Part shown: in pieces, positions 11,062 through 21,959 of the stretch
Numbering within the stretch: position 1 is the stretch's first letter
How the letters are laid out: every line of letters starts with the position of its first letter
Assembly: GCF_000226115.1 (NCBI RefSeq)
Contig: NC_016461.1
Coordinates: 3,906,001-3,970,000 of the forward strand
From: Thermothielavioides terrestris NRRL 8126
Lineage: Eukaryota; Ascomycota; Sordariomycetes; Sordariales; Chaetomiaceae
Length of the DNA: 64,000 bases
Reading direction: 5' to 3'
Notes under the pieces: model-generated
What the model saw: the letters and a program-made list of their open reading frames with translations, nothing else
The model's database searches: none
What the model was told of the DNA's origin: nothing
Position numbers and translations under genes: made by a program

Positions 11062-11973
11062 TCAGCGGCACTTGCGCCAGTCGAGCGAGATGTTGACCGT
11101 GATCTTGCCGCTGATGCGATCGACCTGCCCCGAGCCAAACCACTCATTCAATCAGCATCAGCACATTACTTCAGACAGAGCCCTCTAACTATATCTCGAG
11201 TCGAGAATGGAAGAAAACGGTGGCGAAGACGAAAAAAGGAAAGGAAATGGAGGAAAAAAGACACATACCGCAATCAGCGCCTCCTCCTTGGTCGGGAAGA
11301 TGTTGCACTGCGTGTTCATGTTCATGATGGCCGTGGTGCCGCCGCAGGGCGACCACGAGACGACGTCCGGGTCGGCCTTGAGCGTGAAGGGCCCCTCGAC
11401 CTCGCCCTTGAGCTCGACGGAGTACGACGACTGGCCCGAGATGCCCGTGAAGTCGAACGTGTTGGTGCACTGCCCGCGCACGCCCGCGGGTATCTCCGCG
11501 AAGCCCGACATGTCCGTCGTCAGCGTCGCGAACCTGCCGGCCCGACCCGCGTTCGGGTCTTCGGTTAGTGAATCAACGTACGTGCGACGACTGCGGGACT
11601 GGGGAAAGGTAGGAAAAGGGGGAGGAGGAGAAGAAGAAGAAGAAAAAGAAGGGGCGGCAGACTGGAATCCCTCGTCAAACTCGAGATTCAGCGTGAGCTT
11701 GCAGTTCTTGCGCCAGTCCGACGCCCGCGTGTCCGGGCCCGTCTCCACGATGTACTCGGAGAAGGTGACCTCCATGAGCGTCTTGGTGGCGTCGATCTGC
11801 ACGTCGGCCGTGCCGGCCGGGCAGCCCGAGCCCAGGAGCGAGACGCCGACCACGCGGACGTTCTGCGGCACGATGTCGTTGGGCACCGTGAGCCCCGGCG
11901 GCGAGTTGGAGCCGCCGTCGGTCGGGGCCGCCGCGGCCAGGGGGAGTACGGAGAGAAGCGAGAGGGGTTTCAT
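11062..11973 (-). CDS. Secreted DUF4360-type protein
   Basis: Three exons on the minus strand, 11973-11582, 11533-11269 and 11142-11062, encode 245 residues. Intron 1 is 48 bases (GTACGT, branch-like CTAAC, GGCAG) and intron 2 is 126 bases (GTATGT...GAG); both keep frame. A signal peptide (MKPLSLLSVLPLAAAAPTDG) is followed by conserved-looking cysteines (SGCPAG, NCKLTLNLEF, GQCTNTFDF, CGGTT, QCNIFP) and the terminal SLDWRKCR. These match the fungal DUF4360 family of small secreted, cysteine-containing proteins of unknown function. A Ser/Pro-rich stretch just before intron 1 (SFSSSSSPPPP) is unusual for the family, so an extra intron there is possible. Confidence 0.8.
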
Positions 11974-13179
11974 GGTGAAGGTATGAAGGCTTGGAGAGCG
12001 CGTCTTTTTCTGGGGTGCTTGAGTTGACTGGGGAGGAGCTTGGTGATGATTGGGAGTGTTGGCTTGGAGAAGATGCCGCTTCTTATACCTGTCGTCCGCC
12101 GTCGAGGCTCACAAGGACCTGGTTCTGGGAGGAGAGTTTACTCCGTGTTTGGATCCCGAGCAATTCGTCTGGACACGATGTTGTTCTGAGTTTGGCAGGA
12201 CGGGATGTCAACGCCGCCGTCAAGGACCCCCGGAGCCTCGTCCACTCTATCCTCACTCTCTCGAGGCACTATTTTTACCAACACAGATATTCAGTCGAGC
12301 CTCCTACCTGGGCTGCTGGGCCTGGCCGCAATTCAAAGTAATGAGTTTCGAATTGCTCAGGATTGACCCGGTGTCCAGGTCCAGGCCCTCATTAAGGACT
12401 CTACGGATTTGCATCCCGGGCAGAGTACATAACTGCATTCGTCTGCCTGGAGTGCATCGTGTCAGCGGCGCTCCCTGCCCGAGTAAACAAGCACTCGACC
12501 CTTGCATGCTCCCGAAGGGACCGTCAGCACGGCGGCCGATGCTGGCGAGAGTTGCATGTGTAATATGGCTTGTGATTACTCCTATAGTCGAACGCACAGG
12601 TCAGCGCCGTAAATAGCAGCGGAATATGCGCCCCTATAGCTGAGTCGCTATGCGCCAATACCAGGTAAATACCTGATGTTGCGCCCTCCTGCTGAAGTTG
12701 CAACACGTCCGTTTATCTCCCCACGACGTTACTTCTTTCTGACGATGTCGACTCAGCGCTGAATGCAGGACCTCTGGGGCCACGACTGGCCGGTGCGATG
12801 CTGAGTGCAAAGCGAGAATGAAAAGATGCCTAAGCAATCTCGGTGTTGTTTATTCCATTTCATCCACGGCCTGTTATTTGCCGGAGCCCGCTGCCGCAAA
12901 GACGAGCAAGCGAGGAACCGCTCCTGGAGAACCAACATAGGTCCCACTCAGAACTAATAGCGGCGGATGAGCCGGGAGACGAGCAGTCTTGGCGGACGTG
13001 GAAAAAAAGCCGGCCATATTGACATTTGCGGCCCCTGAGCGTAGCCCCACGACATGGACGGTCCAGACTACCGCTGACCTGGTTCCAACATGCTTCCCAG
13101 GGTATCAGTTGCGAAGTGTCAACAAGCTGACTACGGAGTATGAGGCAATCACAACGTAGTACCCTTCCACGGGTGCCCC
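11974..13179. other. Intergenic; no further gene seen
   Basis: This is the upstream region of the DUF4360 gene and the 3' flank of the flavoprotein gene. Its frames are short and have no recognisable content. Confidence 0.5.
12081..12087 (-). promoter_or_regulatory. TATA-like box of the DUF4360 gene
   Basis: TATAAGA on the minus strand lies about 110 bases before the ATG at 11973. Confidence 0.4.
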
Positions 13180-14578
13180 CTATTGGTCGAATTCGCCGGC
13201 GTAGAGAATGTCGCCGGGGTCCCCGTTCACAGTCTGCCATAGCGACCGAGCGACGTGCTCGAGGTCCCTCTTCGTCACGTCGGTCCCGTTCAACTCCCTC
13301 TCCCCATCCTCGCGCCCTATCTTGACTGCTCGTCATCAGCGTCAGTGCACGCCCCAAAGAAACTTTAGATATACTGCACCGGTAGGGACAGCCCACACTC
13401 GGCTCGGAGAGGGGCGGCGGGGGGGGGGGGGGGGGGGCTACCAACCGTGCAAGTAGACAGCCGCGCGCTTTCCGCTGAAGAGCGCATGCGGCACGTTGGT
13501 CGTGTTGTCCGAGTTGGCGTCGCCGATGGCGTACACGCCGGGGACGTTGGTCACGAGCCCGTTGGCCGGATCGGCCGCCAGGCGGCCGCCGTACAGGTGC
13601 ACGCCCAACTTCTCGCCGAGGTGGGACGCCTGCTCGGACGGCCAGGCGGCGAGGAAGGCGGCCCGCTCAACCGGCGGCCCCTCGGTGAACTCGACCCTGA
13701 ACAGGTCGTGCTCGGCGACGGACGGCAGGCTGGGGTCCTCGGAGCCGTCGGTGCCGTTGCGCAGGCGGCGGATGGCGGCGATGGTGCGGTTGTCGACGCG
13801 CACGCCGTGCAGCTGCAGGTAGCGCTGCCAGCCGGGCATCTTGGCGTCGGTGGCGGCGCGGAAGGCGGGCGTGTCGGTGCCGTTGACCAGCGCCACGATG
13901 TCGCGCGTCAGCGTCAGCATCTCGCGCACCGCCGCGGGCACGTTGTCCAGGCTGCCCAGCAGGCCCAGTGGCTGGTCCGCGTGCTCGTACCCGTCGCACC
14001 ACGGGCACCAGAAGATGCCCTGCCCCCAGTTCTCGCGGATGCCTGGCGTGGCGGGCAGGATGTCGCGCAGGCCCGTCGCCAGCACGATCTTGCGCGCCGT
14101 GAGGTCCGTGGTGGCGTTGCTGCCTGGGCTGGTCGTCGTCACGGTGAAGAAGTTGTTTTGGCTGTCGCCCGGCGTGATCTTGGTGACGGTGCCGTTGGTC
14201 ATGCTCACCGTGCTGTAGTGGGCGAGCTGCTGGCGGGCGGCCCAGCGGAAGTAGGCGGTTGTGACACCTGATGGCGTGTTAGTCTGGATCGTACGAGACA
14301 GGTGGAACAGCAAGGGAGACTGAGATACCATCAAAACCCAGCACATCATGCATGTGTCTCGTTTGCCCATTGCGGTACTCGCCAGAGTCGATGAGAAGCA
14401 CGTTCCGGCGGACGCGGGCGAGACCGCTCAGCGCAGCCAGGCCCGCAGGGCCGCCGCCCACGATGATGGCATCGTAGTCTGTCGTGAACGGGGCGCTGGT
14501 GGCTCCGGCACGAGGGACGGCAGCGCCATGCGCCACCGCAGCAAGCGCGGCGAGAACCAGTCCTGCCAGACGAACCAT
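13180..14578 (-). CDS. Thioredoxin-reductase-like FAD/NAD(P) oxidoreductase
   Basis: Three exons on the minus strand, 14578-14329, 14267-13446 and 13325-13180, encode 405 residues. The frame is kept across introns of 61 and 120 bases. It has an N-terminal signal-like segment (residues 1-22), the FAD Rossmann motif VGGGPAG (40-46), a redox pair WCPWCDG (Cys171 and Cys174), a C-terminal GVYAIGD FAD-contact motif and the tail [13 protein letters not shown]. This is the fungal low-molecular-weight TrxR-like family that includes GliT-type disulfide oxidases; a CxxC followed by DGYEH is typical. The usual members are cytosolic, so the signal-like N-terminus is notable. No gliotoxin-type biosynthetic genes lie nearby. 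It could be a disulfide oxidase or reductase acting in the secretory pathway. Confidence 0.85.
13419..13437. repeat. Poly-G run inside intron 2 of the flavoprotein gene
   Basis: Nineteen consecutive G (C on the coding strand), inside the 120-base intron 13326-13445 and close to its 5' splice site. Confidence 0.9.
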
Positions 14579-14742
14579 TTGCAGCAGCGGCAGATGTCGT
14601 GTCTCAGGAGCGTAGAGCAGAGAAGGGGTCGGTGTCCACCGACATCAAGAGGTGAAGGCCAATTGTGGCGTCATACGAGTAGTTATAGAGATATTTCCAC
14701 ACACATCTTCCCAGTCTCTCTCAGCTACGCTGATGAATATCC

Positions 14743-15132
14743 GGTCGTCGTTAAAGAGGTCCCGCCAAGACTAATTTCGGAGACTGCCGCGTACAAGTAA
14801 TTACAAATCGCCAAGGGTGAGCAGGGCCGCTACGACTTCGAACATCAACAATGCAAAATCGCAAGACTCGCAACAAAAACAACTTTACGATACCTCAACC
14901 AAATTGAAAAAAAAGAAAACGAGGATAACCCGCACCCTAACTATAACCCGTATCCTCACCTTAACCTAAATCCTAACTAGCGGGGGGCTAGCGCCGCCCT
15001 CCGTACCCCTAGCGAACTAACCCTTGGCGATAGTGCAAACCCCGTGGCGATCTTGGCGACGTACTGACGGTGTAAAAACATTGCCGACAATTGGCCGAAA
15101 TTAGTCTTGGCGGGACCTCTTTAACGTCTCTC
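14743..15132. mobile_element. MITE copy 1, 8-base target duplication
   Basis: A 390-base unit is bounded by 32-base perfect inverted repeats (CGTTAAAGAGGTCCCGCCAA... and its complement) with imperfect GG...CC tips. The 8-base direct repeat GAATATCC flanks it at 14735-14742 and 15133-15140, as expected for a hAT-type transposition. There is no coding capacity. The interior holds A-rich and telomere-like blocks (CCCTAACTATAACCC) and a GC-rich hairpin, AGCGGGGGGCTAGCGCC. Confidence 0.85.
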
Positions 15133-15491
15133 GAATATCCCCCATGGGCGATCCTCGATCCGACAGCGGATCCTTTCCGAACCCATCCAGCGGGGTTGGC
15201 GATCGCTGTATGCGCGGCTCGGCCGCTGCCGCAGTGCACCCCTATCTATTCCCCAATTGGTTCTTCTTGCTTGGATCAGCAGAGACAACCTTAACTTGTC
15301 GGCCTCTCAGCTGCATCGCATCCTTGGACTGTGGTTGATGTTTTGTCATATCCTAGCTTCGCATCTGTGAGGGAACCGACGGGAGGGAGAGTGGCGAGCT
15401 GAATCTTGACCGCTCACCAAGGATCAGCACTTGATCAGGAAGTTAGACACCCAATGCGCATCCTGCTAGGACTTCGCTAGACGCTCAATAG
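15133..15491. other. Spacer between the two MITEs
   Basis: I see no gene here. It starts with the second copy of the GAATATCC duplication of MITE copy 1. Confidence 0.5.
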
Positions 15492-15902
15492 GGTCGTCGT
15501 TAAAGAGGTCCCGCCAAGACTAATTTCGGAGACTGCCGCTTACAAGTATTTACAATCGCCACGGGGTGAGCGGGGCCGTAACGACTTCGAGCAACATCAA
15601 CAACGAACAATCGCAAAGACTCGTCATAACAACTTTACACAACTTTACGAAACCTCAACCAAATCGAAAAAAAAGAAAACCGAGATAACCTGTACCCTAA
15701 CTATAATCTATATCCTAACTATAACCCGAACCCTAACTAGCGGGGGGCTAGCGCCGCCCCCCATACCCCTAGCGAACTAACCGCTTGAACGCCTTGGCGA
15801 TAGTGCAAACGCCTTGGCGATCGGGGCTGTGTAAAAACGCTGTAAAAACATTGCCGACAATTGGCCGAAATTAGTCTTGGCGGGACCTCTTTAACGTCTA
15901 CC
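15492..15902. mobile_element. MITE copy 2, same family
   Basis: A 411-base copy of the element at 14743, in the same orientation, with the same 32-base inverted repeats. Its right tip (CGTCTACC) mirrors the left tip (GGTCGTCG) better than copy 1 does, which fixes the element ends as GG...CC. The flanks CTCAATAG and AAAACTTT do not match, so the target duplication was lost or the two copies recombined. The interior again carries CCCTAA-like blocks, with indels relative to copy 1. Confidence 0.85.
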
Positions 15903-16839
15903 AAAACTTTTCGGTTGACACTCATTGTGTTAGCCGGGGTGCCCACACTCTCTCCTTCGCTAACATACATTGATGTCACCGGCAGATGGGTGGCAGAGTT
16001 GAGGAAGTAAGAAGGCAATGAAGCGAGTTGAATGTCTAGCCGCCTTTGAGGATCACAAGAGTGATAGCGAGCACGTGAATGGCGAAAGGAGTTCTGATGA
16101 CCCCTTTCAAAGTGGCCGGCCTTGGAGGGAAGATATTTGCCAGATTCGATGGCAGTGGTGGCCTCGATGCAGAATGGGAACTTCCTCAACACCAGCTGCT
16201 CCTCCAGCTTGTACGGAATGACTGTTTGCAATTCGCAACCGCTAGCGCCAAGCTTCGTGCCCAATTCCTCAACTTTTATCCCAAAACAGTGACTGGCCAG
16301 ACGGGTGGGAGCGGCGGATATTCCCAAAAATGCTTACTTTCCGGCGCCGGCGATGCACCACGTTGAAGATGGCAGATGGGTCCGAGAAGTTGAATCGGGC
16401 CCGTGTAGGATGCGACCTTTGAAGTATGCCTGAAAGTGAAGGTCCTGCCTCTTCGGATGTGTTGACCCAACGAAGCCTTTTTCATTTGCACTGCGCAAGC
16501 GGTCATGGGCACTCAAAGCCGTGTTTCAGGCAGCTCGATTGCAGACCCAAAGTGGCCGTAACGCGCCCTGACTTGCGGCAAACCCATCCTTCGATCCGTA
16601 AAAAAGTTTCCCGCACCACTTCATGCATCACTGCATGATTCACCAAGAATTTCCCTCCTGGCCAATCCAATCCCTCGCCATTCTCCGACCGCAGAAACAT
16701 CAAACGCGATTTCAACTCAGCTCCATTTCTCCCGACATCGAAACTGGAATCCATTCTGCCAAGAAGGTTGCACGGCTTTCTTGGTTCTCAAGGAGATCGC
16801 TGGAAGACAAAAAACCGCATCGGCTTTTCCAGGGCGACA
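15903..16839. other. No supportable gene; upstream of 16840 gene
   Basis: Frames are short and lack motifs. The last 100-200 bases should hold the promoter of the following gene. Confidence 0.4.
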
Positions 16840-17929
16840 ATGGCAACCGCTGTCCAAGGTGGTCCTCCTCCTGAAGATGACCGAGCTAGATTCTTCCTGA
16901 ATGAATTGGTTTCTTTCTTCTACATTGAGACCGGAAAGAATCGCGCCCTCGTGGAACCACTGATGAAGTTGTTGGCGGACCGACTGCGAGAAGCCCAGGA
17001 GAACACATCTTGGGCCGTGTTCCTCTTCAAGGTTTCTCAGAGCTGGCATGCCCATCGTAAGTCAAACCGGAGAGTTTTCAAAGACGTGAAATGAGCTGTA
17101 ATCAGTCTTGCTAATTGCTGGTATGGTAGTGAACCGACCTTTCGGACATGAGCTGCCATGCGACCGGACGCCGGTCGTCGACTGCGCCGCAGTTCGCGAC
17201 ATCCTTCGCAAACCCACACCCGTAATACTTCCAGTGAGACTCCGGGCGTTTCCGGCATTTCAGCGTTTTGCAATATCTCAGATCCGGCGATATAAACCAG
17301 CCAAAAACAAGGAGCCAGCCGTCGCTCCTGAGCAACAAGCCGGAGGAGGCGCCGTGATGCCACGCGAGGACGAACCCGTCGCCGCATCATCCGGCCAAAA
17401 GCCGACAACACTGCAGCAGCAAATCGACCAAGAGTGGGCCGTGCTGATGGCCGGGCCGAACCGACATGGCTTGGGAGCCTGGGAAGTCCCCGTCCCCGCC
17501 GGGCTCGACAGCCGCGACTTTTTGTTTAACCCAGCCGCGACGTCTGAGCACTTTGAGGGGCTCGATATTTTCCACAACCCCATCACCGACACCATCCGGC
17601 CGATTCTGCGTCTCCCAGCAAGGGTCGTGCAGCCGCGGCCCGAACGGCCCACGCGCCTGTTCGCTCGTTTCATGCGCGTCAACGAGACGCTGTGGGCGTG
17701 GGCCGACGAGATCAAGGGCGAGCAGGGCATAATACCTCTCGAAGAGTGGTTGGAGAAGCGAGCGGAGATACAGCTTGGTCGGCAGAAGCAGCTGATGATT
17801 GAGCGCTACGAGAACTGGGACGGTCGGTCTGACTTCGGATCAGCGCGCGGTCAGCTTGCTGCAACCGGGGCGGACTCTCCGGGAGCTGAGGCTGAAGGTC
17901 GCGAGGCGAAACGAAGAAGAACTGAATGA
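16840..17929 (+). CDS. Hypothetical protein, basic C-terminus
   Basis: Two exons, 16840-17056 and 17130-17929, encode 338 residues. The intron starts GTAAGT, holds a CTAAT branch-like site and ends GGTAG. The frame is kept across it and composition is protein-like throughout. The N-terminal third (PPEDDRARFFLNELVSFFYI and onward) looks helical. The middle is rich in Pro/Gln/Ala. The second half is rich in Trp, Arg and Glu (LWAWADEIKGEQGIIPLEEW) and ends in EAKRRRTE, a possible nuclear localisation signal. I do not recognise a family. The ATG was chosen because the frame upstream has no better start and the context acaATGG is acceptable. Confidence 0.65.
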
Positions 17930-18762
17930 TTACTGCATGGAATGTGGACGTGGAGTTCGAATGAGTTAGGGTGGCCGTCTCGGCCTGGTACTCGCCACGC
18001 TCGGCCTCAGCGTGCAGATGGGTCAGATTGCGCGGGATTCCTCGTCGGAAATGGCCCAATCTTCTCAACATTGTCTTTGTATCTCTTTGTATCCAATTCA
18101 AGCTATGCAAGATGGGCTTGAGGCGAGAAATGACGGAAAGAATGGGCAAGCTTGCAAGTTTTCGATCTGCGGAATGTGAAAAGGACCCGAGACCAGCCTG
18201 GCAGCCGCCTATGCAGCGGGCCGGGCCGTACCCAAAGCCTCGCCCGCAGAGGACCTCTGGCTGTTGAGTGCAATACAAAGCGCCTTGCTTTTTGGGAAGG
18301 CCCTTTTGCAGCTGTCTACGGTCTCGCTGTTTACTACGAATTACCCAAGAACATGCCAAGCAACAACACACACCCCCCCGTCGCTCACCACCATTTGGGG
18401 GCTTACCGGAGCTTGGGGGCGGAAGCTTGGTAAGCTTGGGGGCCCTTGGGGGCCTAAGCTTGGGGGCATAAGCGCACCAAACTGCGCTGATTCCCTCCCT
18501 ACCGATGCATAGAACAGTACAGCAAATTATCGCCGAGGAGTGAGTGGACATGTATTGTAGCAGTCATGACCCCGCGGCTGCGTCTGTCAAACTGGATCGC
18601 TTTCGTCAGCTGTGTAACTACACACTTCGCATTTGTCAGCACCATTGTGAAGGACAGCCTTGTCCGGCATTTATCTAAAACACACATATCTAGTACACCC
18701 AATGATCAACCAGCACTGATCCAGACCAAGCACGCTCGGCCACATCGTGTAGTCGACTCGTC
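17930..18762. other. Intergenic with AAGCTTGGGGGC repeats
   Basis: At about 18393-18475 several close copies of gcttgggggc / aagcttgg stand in tandem with GGGGGCC spacers. No gene is recognisable. The end is the upstream region of the dehydrogenase. Confidence 0.5.
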
Positions 18763-19624
18763 ATGGCACCGACCGTAGTCCTCATCACGGGCGCAAACCG
18801 AGGCATTGGCCGCGGCCTCCTGCAGCGCTTTCTGGCCCTGCCCGACCACACGGTCATCGCCGGGAATCGAAACCCTGCCCATCCGTCATCGCAAAGCCTC
18901 GCTGAACTCCCCCGCGGCCCGGGCAGCAAGCTCATTGTCGTCAAGATCGACGCCACGGTCGAGCAGGACCCGTTCGACGCCGTCAAGGAGCTGCAGGAGA
19001 AGCACGGCATCGAATACCTCGACATCGTCATCCCCAATGCGGGCGTCTCCTTTGCGTGGCCGAAGGTGGCCGACGTGAAGCTCGATGACCTGCGCGCCCA
19101 CATGGCGCCGAACGTCTTCGGTTTCCTCACCCTCTACCAGGCCACCCGACCTCTTCTGCAGAAGTCCACCCGGGAGCCGATTTTCGCCCCCATTGGGTCG
19201 ACTGCTGGCGTCCTTGCGTGCGTGTTCCCCCCTCTTTTTAGGCTCCTCACCACTTCTCTAGTCCATCCATGCACGATGTCTGCGCTATACACGTACTGCT
19301 CGCTAACGGGAGCATGGAATTCGGAACCCGTGCAGGCGGCAACCGCCTATAACTAACGGGACGTACGGCCCCACCAAGGCGGTGGTCAACTGGTACACCA
19401 TCCGCATCAACGCCGAGGAGCCCTGGCTGAACGCGTTCGTCATGGACCCCGGCTGGGTGCAGACGGACCTGGGGAACGCGGGCGCTCAGTACTTTGGTCT
19501 GCCGCAGGCTTACACCACGCTGGACGACTCCTGTGACGGCATGATGAGGGTCTTTGCCGAGACGTCCAAGGAGAAGCACGGCGGAAAGATGGCCCAGTTT
19601 GACGGCAACATCTGGGAGTGGTGA
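18763..19624 (+). CDS. Short-chain dehydrogenase/reductase
   Basis: Two exons, 18763-19217 and 19336-19624, encode 247 residues. The intron (GTGCGT, CTAAC branch-like site at about 19302, TGCAG) keeps frame and joins STAGVLA to RQPPITNGTYGPTK. Classical SDR features are the cofactor loop ITGANRGIG (residues 8-16), PNAGVS, the catalytic Ser in GSTAG, the catalytic YGPTK (YxxxK) and MDPGWVQTDLG. This length and pattern match the fungal norA/ketoreductase-like carbonyl reductases that use NADP(H). The substrate cannot be told. It is not part of an evident cluster. Confidence 0.9.
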
Positions 19625-20292
19625 AATGTAATGTACAATGTGTCTGTTAGCCTTGGAAGTTGGAGGCCTCGATTCACTGGAGATGTGGCTGACGGAGAGT
19701 TCTAAATAGATGGGGAAGCTTGAGCCGCTCATGGCAGTCAAGGCGAACATGAAACTGGACGTCTTTATGTACTTATCAAGGAAGCTCACGGCATCTCCTG
19801 CTGATCCTAACGTCGTCGCACGACTGTCGTTTACTGTGGGATGGTTCTTTCTATGTAAGCCAGGCACCGCTTTGCTGTCGAAGCCACATTCCTTCTTGGA
19901 GACCTTCAGCTGCGGGAGACAAACATGTAACCAATTCCTCCATGGAAGTCTCGGCCTGATGAAAGCTGAAAGTTGGGCTTCGCCGTCCCCGTCTCGGTCA
20001 CAGGGGTGATACGATCATCATCGGGTCGAGTATTAACGGCCTAGAGCCGGGGTCGCCAACCTCAAGAGATCTCGTATAGTGTACACTATGTTCGCGTCAT
20101 CCCGCGCTATGCACTGCAACGTAAGCTGTTCACCCTGATAGGCTGTTTGGCAAACCCGGGTACCGTAGCAGCCAAGAAAACGGAACAATGTCGTCAGCTG
20201 CGATGACAACATACAGAAATCAATAGTTCTTTCCTACAATACAAAACGGCGGTGCAGATTTATAAGCAGGCCCGGCCGGGAGCTCGAAGCTT
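19625..20292. other. Intergenic; no gene seen
   Basis: This is the 3' flank of the dehydrogenase gene. It ends at the left border of the miniature LTR element. Confidence 0.5.
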
Positions 20293-20595
20293 TGTTGAAG
20301 GAAGGATGGACCACTGGAAGGAAGGAGCATATTGGTGGGGCACCAGGTATTTAGCTACGCCCGGCTGGGCCACCACACCTTAGGAAAAACAACCCACATC
20401 CCACCCATTGTTTTCATGGTGCCCAGTAACAGGATGGGTGGCACTATCCTACCCAGTGGGCTCGTCGCCTTCGTCGTTGTTTTCTAGCCCTCTATCTTCC
20501 GGTCTGGGCCCCGGCATTTGTTTGTTTGTTTTCTGGTGGCATTGCCTGGTGGCTTTGCCCGTAGCCCTTCTACGCTCCGGTCTGGGCCCTGGCTC

Positions 20596-20713
20596 TGGTG
20601 GCATTGCCCCAGCTTTTGTGTGTTCTCTGGTGGCATTGCCCCAGCTTTTGTATGTTTTCTAGTGGCATTGCCCCAGCTTTTGTATGTTTTCTAGTGGCAT
20701 TGCCCCAGCTTTT
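20596..20713. repeat. 32-base minisatellite within the TRIM
   Basis: About 3.7 copies of a unit like TGGTGGCATTGCCCCAGC followed by TTTTGTRTGTTYTC, very well conserved. Confidence 0.85.
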
Positions 20714-20929
20714 TAGGCCTTATCCCGGCATTGGCCTCCCGGTGTGTGTTTTCGACCTTTTTCGACCTCGATATCGTTGTTTACGCTTTTTGGGCTTCAA
20801 CCGGCACTAGCCCACCGGATTGCGACTTTTCCTCACGTTTTGGGCGTCTACCGGCACTGGCCCACCGGCTTTTTCGCGCTTTCAAGCGATTCCAAAGCGA
20901 CTTTTTCTCCTTCTCGACCGCGGCCCCGG

Positions 20930-21230
20930 CTGGGCATATGGACTTGCCCCTACGGGAAGGACGATTGGCGAAATCATCAGAAGTATGGGAAGAAACCCTC
21001 ACAAGCTTGGCGAATGGACATGAAGGCGGAGGATGTGGACACGACAATGGAGGGTATGGACATGCCCCTGGCAATAGGACGGTTGGTGTGGCAGGTTCAC
21101 TGAAGGCAAGGGATACAAAGGCGAAGGATATGGACACGAAAGCGGAGGATGTGGACAAGACAGTGGAGGATATGGACATGCCCCTATGCATTGGTATGTT
21201 GGACCTGGGTTTGGGCCGAGTTCTTAGGCA
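20930..21230 (+). repeat. Three diverged Gly-rich coding-like units in the TRIM
   Basis: Units of about 120 bases share TATGGACATGCCCCT and GGCGGAGGATGTGGACA. In one frame they read as GGYGHAP and GEGYGHESGGCGQDSGG, a glycine-rich peptide ending at a TAG near 21230. The pattern could be a captured host gene fragment or simple amplification. There is no complete open frame. Confidence 0.5.
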
Positions 21231-21414
21231 TGTTTATGGGTCTTGAGCATGGCGATGGGGACATCGCCATCATGGCTGATGGGGGGACTCTGTTGAAGGA
21301 AGGATGGACCACTGGAAGGAAGGAGCATATTGGTGGGGCACCAGGTATTTAGCTACGCCCGGCTGGGCCACCACACCTTAGGAAAAACAACCCACATCCC
21401 ACCCATTGTTTTCA

Positions 21415-21959
21415 GCTTGGGCTCGACCGATCCTTAGGGCCGCCGTCCTAGGAGATATCAGACACCCTATTTTGTCTACGCCTTGGCAACTTGGCAACGG
21501 ATCACTGCAGCGATGTGATGCCGGAGCCTAGGGTCGAGTCCTAGCGAGCTTCCTAGGTCGCCGACCCTGCAAGGCAAGGAAGGACCCCGCTAATCAGCAA
21601 CACCACAGCAGAAGAATCACCCGGAAAGGGCGCCGGGAAGGTGTCCAGGTATGCTCGCGACCGTTCTGCCTGCATCCGCTTCCTATGGGATGCAGTGACG
21701 GGCGGCTGAGGTGTGCGGCCGCCCAGTGCTTGCATATGTGCCTGAGGTTTAGTAATGAGCACTGTCCGTCTCGAGAGCGCCAGACAGGTTCCATCCAACA
21801 CTTGAAGAGCCGGCCAGTTAGACGGATGATTCGATCAGAAGTTGCCACACACGAAAAGCCGTGAAGTTATTGACTCGGTTCGACTTAAATCTCAGTCCTC
21901 GAAGCCTAAAGAACCCAGCGAGGCGTGTAAGCCCACCGGCGGCGAGCATTAGACTACCC
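21415..21959. other. Intergenic; no gene seen
   Basis: The stretch between the TRIM and the 3' end of the alcohol dehydrogenase gene holds nothing recognisable. Confidence 0.5.

Larger units (their letters stand above)
20293..21414. mobile_element. TRIM-like miniature LTR element
   Basis: Two identical 124-base direct repeats (20293-20416 and 21291-21414), each starting TGTTGAAGG and ending TTTTCA, bound an 874-base interior with no retroviral coding capacity. TGGTGCCCAGTAACAGG follows the left LTR directly, as a tRNA primer-binding site would. A G-rich tract (GATGGGGGG) precedes the right LTR, as a polypurine tract would. GCTT flanks both ends (20289-20292 and 21415-21418). The interior holds a 32-base minisatellite and three diverged copies of a Gly-rich coding-like unit. 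LTR identity and the absence of RIP point to recent insertion. Confidence 0.8.

Noticed and set aside
13447..14271. 274-codon plus-strand open frame
   Set aside because: Antisense shadow of the flavoprotein, whose motifs and splice sites are clear.
14743..15902. Telomere or subtelomere at the CCCTAA blocks
   Set aside because: The blocks are short, degenerate and confined to the two MITE interiors, with ordinary genes on both sides.
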